In this document: one piece after another, positions 50,194 through 58,056 of the stretch
Layout of the letters: every line of letters begins with the position of its first letter
How positions within the stretch are numbered: position 1 is the first letter of the stretch
Origin: an uncultured Anaerolineae bacterium
GTDB lineage: Bacteria; Chloroflexota; Anaerolineae; Anaerolineales; Villigracilaceae
Assembly: GCA_903875215.1 (NCBI GenBank)
Contig: CAIQVH010000016.1
Location: 496,001 to 560,000 of the forward strand
Direction: 5' to 3'
Length of the DNA: 64,000 bases
The notes under the pieces: generated by a model
Databases searched by the model: none
Told to the model about the DNA's origin: nothing
What the model saw: the letters and a program-made list of their open reading frames with translations, nothing else
Program-made: the position numbers and the translations under genes

Positions 50194-51146
50194 CTGAGAC
50201 TCCCAAACAACGTGTCTGGGGCCGCTGGGTTGTCCTTGCGGCGTTTCTGGTCGGCGTATACCTTTTTTACGTCGCCAAGATACCGGTGATCATGCCGGAA
50301 GTGTTGCTGCCCGCCGAAGAAGTTTTCCACCTGGGTGGCTTCCCGATTACGAACACCCTGATCGCCCTGTTCTTTGTCGATCTGATTGTTTTTGGCATCG
50401 CTTTTGGCGTCAGCCGGGCGGTGGCCAGCGGCAAACAAATCTTGGGCGGCATTTCTGGCGCGGTCGAAGCCCTGATCGAAATGATATATGGCATGACAGA
50501 AGGCACCGCTGGAAAATGGGCCAAGACCATCTTCCCATGGTTTGCCACCATTATGTTGCTTGTGTTGGTTGCCAACTGGATGGAAATGATCCCCGGTATT
50601 GAAACCGTCGGCCTGATCCACACTTCCGAGCATGGCGAATTTGCCACCCAGCAGATTGGCCCCTTCCTCGGCATCGTCAAGGCTGAAGGGGAAGGCGGGC
50701 ATGCGCTCATTCCCTATGTGCGCGTCGTCTCGTCAGACTTGAACTTCACCCTGGCGATTGCGATCGTCGTAGTGGTGATGATTCAGTATTACGGGATCAA
50801 GTCGCAGGGCGCGGCATATTTTTCCAAGTTCTGGAACGTCAAAACCGTCTTCACCAAGCCTATCTTTGGCGTCATTGATTTTGGCGTCGGCCTGCTCGAA
50901 ATTGTCTCCGAATTTTCGAAAGTGCTCTCGTTTGCCTTCCGTCTTTTCGGCAATATTTTCGCCGGTTCGGTGCTGCTGTTCGTCATCGGGTCGCTTGTCC
51001 CGGTGTTCGCGCAGTCCATATTCTATCTGCTTGAATTCTTCGTTGGCGCCATCCAGGCCTTTGTCTTTGGCCTGCTGGCCACCACCTTCATGGCCCAGGC
51101 CACCCAGGGACATGGCGGCGAACATCACGAAGAAGCCCACGCGTAA
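50190..51146 (+). CDS. atpB: ATP synthase Fo subunit a
   Basis: The 318-residue membrane protein forms the proton half-channels against the c-ring. The essential Arg is in SFAFRLFGNIFAGSVLL (about residues 250-266). The GTG start overlaps the preceding stop (GTGA). A loop of about 50 residues between the third and fourth helices and a His-rich C terminus (GHGGEHHEEAHA) are extra. Subunit c follows after 87 bp. Confidence 0.94.
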   Translation: MTETPKQRVWGRWVVLAAFLVGVYLFYVAKIPVIMPEVLLPAEEVFHLGGFPITNTLIALFFVDLIVFGIAFGVSRAVASGKQILGGISGAVEALIEMIYGMTEGTAGKWAKTIFPWFATIMLLVLVANWMEMIPGIETVGLIHTSEHGEFATQQIGPFLGIVKAEGEGGHALIPYVRVVSSDLNFTLAIAIVVVVMIQYYGIKSQGAAYFSKFWNVKTVFTKPIFGVIDFGVGLLEIVSEFSKVLSFAFRLFGNIFAGSVLLFVIGSLVPVFAQSIFYLLEFFVGAIQAFVFGLLATTFMAQATQGHGGEHHEEAHA

Positions 51147-51233
51147 GTCTTCGGGCGAGTCCTTGCCCGGGTAAAAACCATTCCAAGTGGCGGAAACCCC
51201 GCCCGAAAACTAGTCACACGGAGGATCTCTACA

Positions 51234-51461
51234 ATGGAAGCTGCTGCTGCAAAATTGATCGGCGCTGGTCTGGCAATGATTGGCGCAATTGGTGCGGGTG
51301 CTGGCATTGGTATCGTCGCCAGCGGCGCTGTTCAGGCGATGGGGCGCAACCCCGATGCCACCGGTACCATTCAGACCAACATGATTCTTGGCATTGCCTT
51401 CGCCGAAGCCGTCGCCATTTACTGTCTGGTTGTCGCGCTCCTGATCCTGTTCGTCTTCTAA
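51234..51461 (+). CDS. atpE: ATP synthase Fo subunit c
   Basis: The 75-residue hairpin protein builds the rotor ring. The loop is GRNPDA and the ion-binding carboxylate is E58 in AFAEAVAIY. The position that is Gln in Na+-dependent rings is I27, and A59 stands where Ser/Thr is needed for Na+, so a proton-driven ring is expected. GGAGG lies 10 bases upstream. Confidence 0.95.
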   Translation: MEAAAAKLIGAGLAMIGAIGAGAGIGIVASGAVQAMGRNPDATGTIQTNMILGIAFAEAVAIYCLVVALLILFVF

Positions 51462-51479
51462 GAAGACAAGGAGGATACC

Positions 51480-52214
51480 TTGGAAGCATTGGGTATTAAC
51501 CCCGGATTTTTACTTGTCCAAATCGTCAACCTGATCATCGCCTATGTAGTGGTGGCCAAGTGGATTGTCGGACCCATTCTCGGCATGCTTGAAAAACGCC
51601 GCGAAACCATCGCTCAGGGCCTGGAAGACGCCCGTGTCGCCGCTGAAGCCCGCGCCAGCGCGGAAAAAGAAGCGGAAAAAATCATCGCTGAAGCTCAGGC
51701 CAAGGCCAGCGCCGTCGTGCGCGAATCGACCGAGCGCGCGGAATCTGCTGCCCGTGACATCAAGGCCGCCGCTGACGCCACAGCCGCCAAAGCCGCCGAA
51801 AAGAAACTGGCCGAAGTGGAAGAAGAACGTGGCCGCATTCTCGGTGATCTGCGTGGACAGGTGGCGGCCCTCGCCATTTCGGCCACGCAGAAACTGGTCG
51901 GCGAATCGCTTGACGAAAAACGCCAGCACGCCCTGCTCGACGAATTCTTCTCCGGCGTGAAAGCCGGCAAGGTCGTCGTGATGGAAGCCGCCTCGGTCTC
52001 CGGCGCGTCTGCCGAAGTCACCAGCGCCCTGCCGCTTACCCCGGCCGAACAAGAATCGGTTAAAAAGGACGTTCTGGCCAAATCCGGCGCCGCCGCCGTC
52101 GCCTTCCGCGTTGACCCAACCATCCTGGGTGGGTTGGTGATCAAAGTCGGTGACAAAGTTCTGGATGGCTCCGTCGCTGGCAAGCTCGAAGGTCTGCGCT
52201 CCAACCTGCGCTAA
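51480..52214 (+). CDS. atpF: ATP synthase subunit b fused to a delta C-terminal domain
   Basis: Residues 1-30 form the membrane anchor of subunit b, followed by a long Ala/Glu-rich coiled coil to about residue 170. The last 60 residues (TPAEQESVKKD...DPTILGGLVIKVGDKVLDGS) are the C-terminal part of subunit delta (AtpH), which links the stalk to F1; delta's N-terminal helical domain is not evident as a separate unit. It starts with TTG behind AAGGAGG. Normally atpA, G, D and C follow, but here the operon ends with a terminator. Confidence 0.88.
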   Translation: MEALGINPGFLLVQIVNLIIAYVVVAKWIVGPILGMLEKRRETIAQGLEDARVAAEARASAEKEAEKIIAEAQAKASAVVRESTERAESAARDIKAAADATAAKAAEKKLAEVEEERGRILGDLRGQVAALAISATQKLVGESLDEKRQHALLDEFFSGVKAGKVVVMEAASVSGASAEVTSALPLTPAEQESVKKDVLAKSGAAAVAFRVDPTILGGLVIKVGDKVLDGSVAGKLEGLRSNLR

Positions 52215-52232
52215 CCCGCTCGGCTTTTCTCA

Positions 52233-52270
52233 ATGCAGGTCGGATTTCTTATCCGGCCTGCATTTTTTTT
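52233..52270 (+). terminator. Terminator of the atp operon
   Basis: A 13-bp stem (52233-52245 with 52251-52263, one G-T pair) with a 5-nt loop and eight T follows the atpF stop. Confidence 0.9.
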
Positions 52271-52273
52271 GGG

Positions 52274-52279
52274 TAAAAT
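52274..52279 (+). promoter_or_regulatory. -10 box of murE
   Basis: TAAAAT ends 7 nt before the murE ATG and begins 3 nt after the atp terminator. Confidence 0.4.
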
Positions 52280-52286
52280 TGACTTC

Positions 52287-53855
52287 ATGACCTCCTTAAA
52301 AGACCTGTTTTTGGATTTTCCCCTGCCCTATGTGGCCTCCGCCCTGCCTGACCTGCCTGTCTCTGGCCTGGCTATAGACAACCGGCAGGTTTCTCCCGGA
52401 TTCATTTTCATCGCTCGCGTGGGCGCATCCAGCGACGGGCATGCCTTTATCCCCGATGCCATCCGCCGGGGAGCGCTGGCAGTGGTCGGACAGCAGGAAA
52501 TATCCAGCCTGGAAGTTCCCTACATCCGGGTGGATGATTCACGGCGGGCTGTCACCCATCTCGCGGCGGCATTTTATGGCCATCCCGCCAAAAAACTAAC
52601 CGTGATTGGCGTCACCGGCACGGATGGAAAAACCACCACCTGTAACCTGCTCTACCAGATCATGCTGGCGGCGGGACTGAAAACGGGAATGATTTCTACT
52701 GTAAACGCTGTCATCGGCGACGAAGTGCTCGATACCGGTTTTCACGTTACCACGCCCGACGCCCATGACGTGCAGCGTTACCTGGCCCGCATGCTGGCCG
52801 CCGGGCTGACGCACGTCATCCTGGAAACGACATCACATGGCCTGTCTCAGTACCGCGTGGATGCGGCCCAGTACGACCTGGCCGTGGTCACCAATATTAC
52901 GCATGAGCATTTCGATGAACATGGCACGTTTGAAAATTATCGCGCCTCCAAGGGCCGCTTGTTTGAGCTGTTGGCCGTTACTGTGGAAAAACCCCAGGGC
53001 AACCCGCGCCTGGGGGTGCTCAATCTGGATGATCCCAAATCTTACGACTATTTGCGCGACATCACCCAGACTGCCCAGGTTTGCTACGGCTTGACCCCGC
53101 AAGCCGATTTTTATGCCGATCAAATTCGCTATTCCCCGCAAGGCCTGACATTTGATATCCGCGGAAAGGATTTCAGTGTACCGGTACGCAGTCACCTGGT
53201 TGGGGCCTATAACGTCTCCAATTGCCTGGCGGCTTTCACTGCAGCGGTGGCGGGCCTGGATATTGATCCAGCGATCGCTGCCCGGGGCATCGCCAACCTC
53301 CCGGGCATTCCAGGCCGCATGGAAATCATTGACCTCGGCCAGCCATTCACTGCAATCGTGGATTTTGCTCACACTCCAAACGCTCTCAAAGTGGCCCTGC
53401 AAACTGCCCGGCAAATGACCACTGGCCGGGTGATCGCCGTCTTTGGCTCTGCCGGTTTGCGCGACCGCGAAAAACGCCGCATGATGGCAGAAACTGCCAC
53501 GGAACTGGCCAATCTGTCCATTCTAACCGCCGAAGACCCGCGCACCGAGTCGCTGGATGGAATCCTGGCCGAGATGGCGGCTGGTGCGCAATCTCGGGGC
53601 GGGCAGGAGGGGCGTACCTTCCATCGCGTCCGAGACCGCGGCGAGGCGATCCAGCTAGCTCTGCAATTGGCCCGGCCCGGCGACCTGGTCATCGCATGCG
53701 GCAAGGGGCACGAACAGTCCATGTGCTTCGGACAAACGGAATACCCCTGGGATGACCGCACCGCCATGCGCGCTGCGCTATCTGATGAGTTGGGCCTGAC
53801 CGGCGGCCCAGCCATGCCCTATCTGCCCACCCGCGCTGACGCCGACCCGGCGTGA
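52287..53855 (+). CDS. murE: UDP-N-acetylmuramyl-tripeptide synthetase
   Basis: The 522-residue Mur ligase adds the third amino acid to the peptidoglycan stem peptide. The ATP loop is GVTGTDGKTTT (about residues 107-117), and HTPNALKVAL and the UDP-MurNAc region at the N terminus are typical. In diaminopimelate-adding enzymes the selectivity motif is DNPR; here it is EDPR (about 416-419), so the amino acid may be ornithine, lysine or diaminopimelate. The ATG at 52287 is preferred to an open extension through the atp terminator. Confidence 0.9.
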   Translation: MTSLKDLFLDFPLPYVASALPDLPVSGLAIDNRQVSPGFIFIARVGASSDGHAFIPDAIRRGALAVVGQQEISSLEVPYIRVDDSRRAVTHLAAAFYGHPAKKLTVIGVTGTDGKTTTCNLLYQIMLAAGLKTGMISTVNAVIGDEVLDTGFHVTTPDAHDVQRYLARMLAAGLTHVILETTSHGLSQYRVDAAQYDLAVVTNITHEHFDEHGTFENYRASKGRLFELLAVTVEKPQGNPRLGVLNLDDPKSYDYLRDITQTAQVCYGLTPQADFYADQIRYSPQGLTFDIRGKDFSVPVRSHLVGAYNVSNCLAAFTAAVAGLDIDPAIAARGIANLPGIPGRMEIIDLGQPFTAIVDFAHTPNALKVALQTARQMTTGRVIAVFGSAGLRDREKRRMMAETATELANLSILTAEDPRTESLDGILAEMAAGAQSRGGQEGRTFHRVRDRGEAIQLALQLARPGDLVIACGKGHEQSMCFGQTEYPWDDRTAMRAALSDELGLTGGPAMPYLPTRADADPA

Positions 53856-54343
53856 TTTCCCTCTTTTTCAAGGCTCTGACCGTGCTCCATACGCTTTTCC
53901 GCCAACAGATAATCCCAGCCTCGCTGGAGCAGGTGTGGGACTTTTTCTCAGATCCACATAACCTGAATACGCTCACTCCGCCCGAGATGAACTTCCACAT
54001 CCTGACCGACCCACTGGCGCGCATGTTTCCCGGCCAGTTGATCGAATATCGGGTTGAGTTTATTCGGGGGCTGCCCTGGCTGTGGGTAACGGAAATCGCT
54101 CATATGCGGGAGAATGAATATTTCGTGGATGAACAGCGCCTCGGGCCGTACCAATTCTGGTATCACGAACACAGCTTTCGGGTGGCGTCTGGCGGCGTCC
54201 AGATGACGGATCGGGTTAATTATTCGATCGGTTATGGCCCGCTCGGTGACCTAATAAATAGAGTCTGGGTCGCGCGCCGCTTGCAGAACATCTTCGATTA
54301 TCGTGTTGCGAAAATTGCGCAACTTTTTCCGGGAGGTGATTAA
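53852..54343 (+). CDS. SRPBCC-family protein
   Basis: The 163-residue protein has the START/SRPBCC (polyketide-cyclase-like) fold: IIPASLEQVWDFFSDPHNLNTLTP at the start of the domain, RVEFIRGLPWLWVTEI, and a long C-terminal helix. Such proteins bind hydrophobic ligands; no activity can be assigned. A GTG start overlaps the murE stop by 4 bp; an internal GTG at 53882 is possible. Confidence 0.75.
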   Translation: MISLFFKALTVLHTLFRQQIIPASLEQVWDFFSDPHNLNTLTPPEMNFHILTDPLARMFPGQLIEYRVEFIRGLPWLWVTEIAHMRENEYFVDEQRLGPYQFWYHEHSFRVASGGVQMTDRVNYSIGYGPLGDLINRVWVARRLQNIFDYRVAKIAQLFPGGD

Positions 54344-54928
54344 ATGTGGGTTGACCCCGTGATTCTCACAGGGAAATATGTTCGTCTGGAGCCATTGAGC
54401 GAGGCGCACGTGCCTGGGCTGACCCTCGCCGGGCAGGATCCGCTCATTTGGCGGTATATGCTGTACGGGGAGGTGACAACCGAGCAGAAAATGCTGTCCT
54501 GGGTTCAAGAGATGTTAACGAGAAAAGTTGCCGGGGCCGATCAGCCTTTTGTCGTCATCCACGCTGCCAGTGGAAAGGTGGCCGGGGCAACCCGTTATAT
54601 GGAAATTCGCCCGGATCATCGCGGGCTGGAGATTGGCGGGACGTGGTACGGGGCGCAGTTCCAGCGCACACCGGTCAATACCGAGACGAAATTCCTGCTG
54701 CTGCGGCATGCCTTTGAGACGCTCGGCTGCATCCGGGTGCAGCTCAAAACCGATCTGCGCAACGAGCGTTCACAGCGCGCCATTGAGCGGCTGGGCGCTG
54801 TGCGGGAGGGGGTTCTGCGAAATCACATGATCCTGGCAGATGGCACCTACCGTCATTCTGTCTATTTCAGCATTCTCGATACCGAATGGCCGACCGTCAA
54901 AGCCCGCCTGGAAGAAAAATTGGTATAA
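54344..54928 (+). CDS. GNAT-family N-acetyltransferase (RimJ/RimL-like)
   Basis: The 194-residue enzyme has the start LTGKYVRLEPL, the EIGGTWYG strand and the acetyl-CoA-binding region LKTDLRNERSQRAIERLGA typical of the RimJ/RimL type that acetylates protein N termini or small amines. It follows the SRPBCC gene directly, with GGGAGG before its ATG. Confidence 0.85.
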   Translation: MWVDPVILTGKYVRLEPLSEAHVPGLTLAGQDPLIWRYMLYGEVTTEQKMLSWVQEMLTRKVAGADQPFVVIHAASGKVAGATRYMEIRPDHRGLEIGGTWYGAQFQRTPVNTETKFLLLRHAFETLGCIRVQLKTDLRNERSQRAIERLGAVREGVLRNHMILADGTYRHSVYFSILDTEWPTVKARLEEKLV

Positions 54929-54929
54929 T
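54921..54929 (+). promoter_or_regulatory. Extended -10 promoter of the ABC-F leader
   Basis: TGGTATAAT lies in the last codons of the acetyltransferase gene and ends 6 nt before the ATG of a short ORF. Confidence 0.55.
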
Positions 54930-54935
54930 TGCGCC

Positions 54936-55040
54936 ATGTTGATTGTTTTCCGCCTCGCCCGCTCGCTCGTTTCACTTCTCCGGAACGGCTTCGACGCCAG
55001 ATTTCCTTCTCGTATTGCGCCTGCCGCCTCAAAAGCTTGA
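54936..55040 (+). CDS. Putative leaderless 34-residue leader peptide of the ABC-F gene
   Basis: The ORF begins 6 nt after a perfect extended -10 box and encodes a basic, Leu/Arg/Ser-rich peptide (MLIVFRLARSLVSLLRNG...). It ends 20 nt before an intrinsic terminator that precedes the ABC-F gene. A role in ribosome-dependent attenuation is inferred; the peptide has no known homologue to me. Confidence 0.4.
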   Translation: MLIVFRLARSLVSLLRNGFDARFPSRIAPAASKA

Positions 55041-55059
55041 CCGTTCGCTTAGAATTTTT

Positions 55060-55088
55060 GCGCCGCAGGAGACCCCTGCGGCGCTTTT
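55060..55088 (+). terminator. Terminator/attenuator upstream of the ABC-F gene
   Basis: A perfect 10-bp stem GCGCCGCAGG with loop AGACC is followed by TTTTGTTT, 20 nt after the short ORF and 18 nt before the ABC-F start. Confidence 0.75.
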
Positions 55089-55106
55089 GTTTCGCAAGGA
55101 TATTCC

Positions 55107-56729
55107 ATGATTTCAATTTCTGTTTCCAACGCCAGCCTCGTCTTGGGCGCCAAAACCATTTTCCGCGGTCTGAACTGGGAAATCCAACACGATCAGCGCA
55201 TCGGCCTGATTGGGCCAAATGGGGCTGGAAAATCCTCGTTGTTCAAGCTCATCATGGGGGAATATGCGCCGGAGCCGGGGGGAACCCTCACCCGCGCGAA
55301 GGGTGTCACCGTCGGCTACCTGCCCCAGCACCCGGAACTGGATCTCACTCAAACGGCATTCGATTCTGCCCTGGCGGGTAACCCGCGCTACGCCGACATC
55401 CAACTGGGTTTGCATGCTGTGGAAGAACGCCTGGGCGATCCGCGGGTTTTTGGTAACTCCTCGGCGCTGGAAAAGGCGCTGGCAGTGCAGGAAAAGTTGC
55501 TGGAAGAATATGCCGCCCTGGGTGGAGATTCTTACCCGCAGCGGGTGCGCGACCTGTTGCTGGGACTCGGCCTGCCGGAATCCGATTTGCAAAAAAAACT
55601 GGCGCAACTCTCTGGCGGACAGAAAAAGCTGGTCATGCTGGCGCGCCTGATCCTGCTGCATCCCGCCGTGCTGATGCTTGATGAACCCGATAACCACCTC
55701 GATCTACCCGGCAAATCTTACCTGGAGCGGCTGATTCAAGAGTACCCTGGCGCGGTGGTTATCATTTCGCATGACCGTTACCTGCTGGATGCGGTCGTCA
55801 CTCATATTGCCGAAATCGAAGCTGGCGAGCTGGTCACCTTCCCGGGCACCTATACCGATTATATTTTGGATAAAGAACTGCGCCTGGCGCGCCAGGAAGA
55901 GTTGTACCAGATTCAACAGCGCGCCATCACGCGCATGGAAATGGCGCTCAAACGCTACCAGGTCTGGGTGCAGCTGAGTGACAAGTTTGCCAGCCGCGTG
56001 CGCGCCATGCAAACCCGTCTCGAGAAGGTGGATCGCCTTAACCGCCCGGATCTGGAGCGCCGCCGCATGGGCCTGGAGCTGAACGGCTGGCGCGGCTCCA
56101 ACAAGGTGCTGGAATTGCGCGGAGTGGTGAAAACCTTCGGGCCGCGCATCATTTTGAATGGCGTGGATGAAATTCTCTGGCACGGGGAGCGCGTCGGCGT
56201 TGTTGGGCCGAATGGCTCGGGCAAATCGGTTCTGTTTCGCCTGATTTTGGGACAGGAAAAGCCCGAGGCTGGAGAGATTGTGCTCGGGCCGAGTGTGCGG
56301 GTGGGGTATTATGCCCAGGAGCACGAGACGCTCGATTTTGAGAAAACGGTGCTCGATACGGTGCGCCTGGCTGGAAACATGAGCGAATCACGGGCGGTGG
56401 CTTTTTTGCTGCGCTACTTGTTCACTTATCAACAATCCCAGCAGCGGGTGGGCGATTTATCGGGCGGGGAGCGCAGCCGCCTGCAACTTGCGCTGTTGGT
56501 GCTTTCAGGGGCGAATTTTCTCTTGCTCGATGAGCCAACCAATAACCTGGATATTGCTTCGGCGGAAGTGCTGGAAAACGTCCTGGCTGATTTTGTCGGC
56601 ACGGTGCTGGTGATTTCGCACGACCGCTATTTTCTCGACCGGACGGTGGAGCGCATTCTGACGATTGAACGGGGCCGGTTGGAGCGGCATTTGGGCGGGT
56701 ATAGTGATTTTCTCGCCAGCCAGGGTTGA
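55107..56729 (+). CDS. ABC-F family ATPase
   Basis: The 540-residue soluble protein contains two ABC domains: Walker A GPNGAGKSS and GPNGSGKSV, signatures LSGGQKK and LSGGERSR, and Walker B LMLDEPDNHLD and LLLDEPTNNLD. A charged coiled linker (about residues 235-320) joins them and no membrane helices occur. ABC-F proteins act on ribosomes; some protect them from antibiotics that block the peptidyl-transferase site, others serve housekeeping roles. The upstream leader ORF and terminator suggest antibiotic- or stress-sensitive control. Confidence 0.9.
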   Translation: MISISVSNASLVLGAKTIFRGLNWEIQHDQRIGLIGPNGAGKSSLFKLIMGEYAPEPGGTLTRAKGVTVGYLPQHPELDLTQTAFDSALAGNPRYADIQLGLHAVEERLGDPRVFGNSSALEKALAVQEKLLEEYAALGGDSYPQRVRDLLLGLGLPESDLQKKLAQLSGGQKKLVMLARLILLHPAVLMLDEPDNHLDLPGKSYLERLIQEYPGAVVIISHDRYLLDAVVTHIAEIEAGELVTFPGTYTDYILDKELRLARQEELYQIQQRAITRMEMALKRYQVWVQLSDKFASRVRAMQTRLEKVDRLNRPDLERRRMGLELNGWRGSNKVLELRGVVKTFGPRIILNGVDEILWHGERVGVVGPNGSGKSVLFRLILGQEKPEAGEIVLGPSVRVGYYAQEHETLDFEKTVLDTVRLAGNMSESRAVAFLLRYLFTYQQSQQRVGDLSGGERSRLQLALLVLSGANFLLLDEPTNNLDIASAEVLENVLADFVGTVLVISHDRYFLDRTVERILTIERGRLERHLGGYSDFLASQG

Positions 56730-56759
56730 CCAGCACAGGCGGTGTTTGCGAGAGGTAGA

Positions 56760-57995
56760 TCAGGGCTGAGGGGCGGGGTTGTGGGGTGCGCCCGGGGTTT
56801 TGGCGGCTTGCCAGGTCAGCAGGAGCAAACCGGCGGCGCTGAGCAGTCCCATGGTCATGCCGCCCCACCAGATGGCTTGTGGGCCGAAGTTGTCGTTGAG
56901 CAGCCCGCCCAGCACCGGGCCGACGCCCTGCCCGAAGGCCCATGTCAGCCCGTAGATGCTCATGTAGCGGCCGCGCATTTCGGCGGGGGCCAGGTTGGCG
57001 GTGAAGGTGCTGGAGGTGGGGACAATGACCAGTTCGCCGAAGCTCATGACGACCATGCTGATCCAAAATCCCCACAGGTTGGTGCTGAGCGCGACCAGGC
57101 CGTTGGCGATGGCGTAGAGTGTCATACCAAAGGTCATCATGCTGAGTGGTTTGTGGCGGCGGGTGAATTGGGTGATCCACAATTGCAGGAAGACGACCAT
57201 GAGCGCGTTGGTGGTGGGGATGGGGCTGTAGACGTTTTCGGCGATGCTGTAATGATCGTAGGCGTATTTGGGCATCAGTATCCACATGAGCGAGGCGGTG
57301 ACCCAGCCAAACATGAGCAGGGCGATGGCGGGCGTGAAGCGCAGGTCGCGCAGGACTTTGTCGTAACCGCCGAAGCGTTCGGGGGCGGGTTTTTCGGCTG
57401 GGGTGGCGCGGCGGACGAGGGTTTCGCGGGCAAAAAAGGTTAACAGCAGGGCGTAGAGAGTCATGCCGGCTGCGGCGGCGTAGAAGGCCAGGCTGTAGGA
57501 GCGCGCGGCCAGCGCGCCGCCAGCCAGGGGGCCAATGGCGATGCCAGCGTTGTTAATCATGCGAATCAGTGAGTAGGCTTCGGTACGGTCTTCTGGCGGA
57601 ATCAGGTCTGCCAGCATGGCATCGGCTCCTACGCGGTAGAGCGGGTTGGCCAGGCCGCGCAGGGCCATCAGGATGGCAAAAGCCAGGTAGGTTTGAGCCT
57701 GAGCGAGCAGGCCGAAGAGCAGGGCGTCTGCAAACAGGCTGATGAGCATGACGCCCTTGCGGCCTAGCCTGTCGGCGATGGAACCGGCCAGGAAGGAGGC
57801 CAGGACGTTGCAGGCGGCGTTGATGGTCATGAGCGTGGCGACCTGGGTGAGGGGCAGGGTCAGTTTGTTGCTGACGTAGATCATCAGGTAGGGCCAGATC
57901 ATGCTGGCGCCGCTGGCGCTGAGCAGCAATCCCCAGAACATCAGCCAGTATTGGCGCGGGTATTTTTTGTAGGTGTCAATCAGGTGAAGGTACAT
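56760..57995 (-). CDS. MFS transporter
   Basis: The 411-residue protein has 12 hydrophobic segments. Motif A is SIADRLGRKG between helices 2 and 3, and NNAGIAIGPLAGG in helix 5 is of the exporter type; the C-terminal half has FGQGVGPVLGG. It probably exports drugs or sugars. The ATG at 57995 starts directly at the first helix; the longer open frame runs antisense-like through the pnp region and is not coding. It is convergent with the ABC-F gene. Confidence 0.85.
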   Translation of the reverse strand: MYLHLIDTYKKYPRQYWLMFWGLLLSASGASMIWPYLMIYVSNKLTLPLTQVATLMTINAACNVLASFLAGSIADRLGRKGVMLISLFADALLFGLLAQAQTYLAFAILMALRGLANPLYRVGADAMLADLIPPEDRTEAYSLIRMINNAGIAIGPLAGGALAARSYSLAFYAAAAGMTLYALLLTFFARETLVRRATPAEKPAPERFGGYDKVLRDLRFTPAIALLMFGWVTASLMWILMPKYAYDHYSIAENVYSPIPTTNALMVVFLQLWITQFTRRHKPLSMMTFGMTLYAIANGLVALSTNLWGFWISMVVMSFGELVIVPTSSTFTANLAPAEMRGRYMSIYGLTWAFGQGVGPVLGGLLNDNFGPQAIWWGGMTMGLLSAAGLLLLTWQAAKTPGAPHNPAPQP

Positions 57996-58015
57996 GCCAG
58001 AAGGTTGGAATGAAG

Positions 58016-58040
58016 AGGGGCGGCCGATCTGGCCGCCCCT
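58016..58040. terminator. Hairpin between pnp and the MFS gene
   Basis: A perfect 10-bp GC-rich stem AGGGGCGGCC with a 5-nt loop follows the pnp stop codon; the T run is weak. Confidence 0.5.
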
Positions 58041-58056
58041 GTGATTTTTGGGAGAT

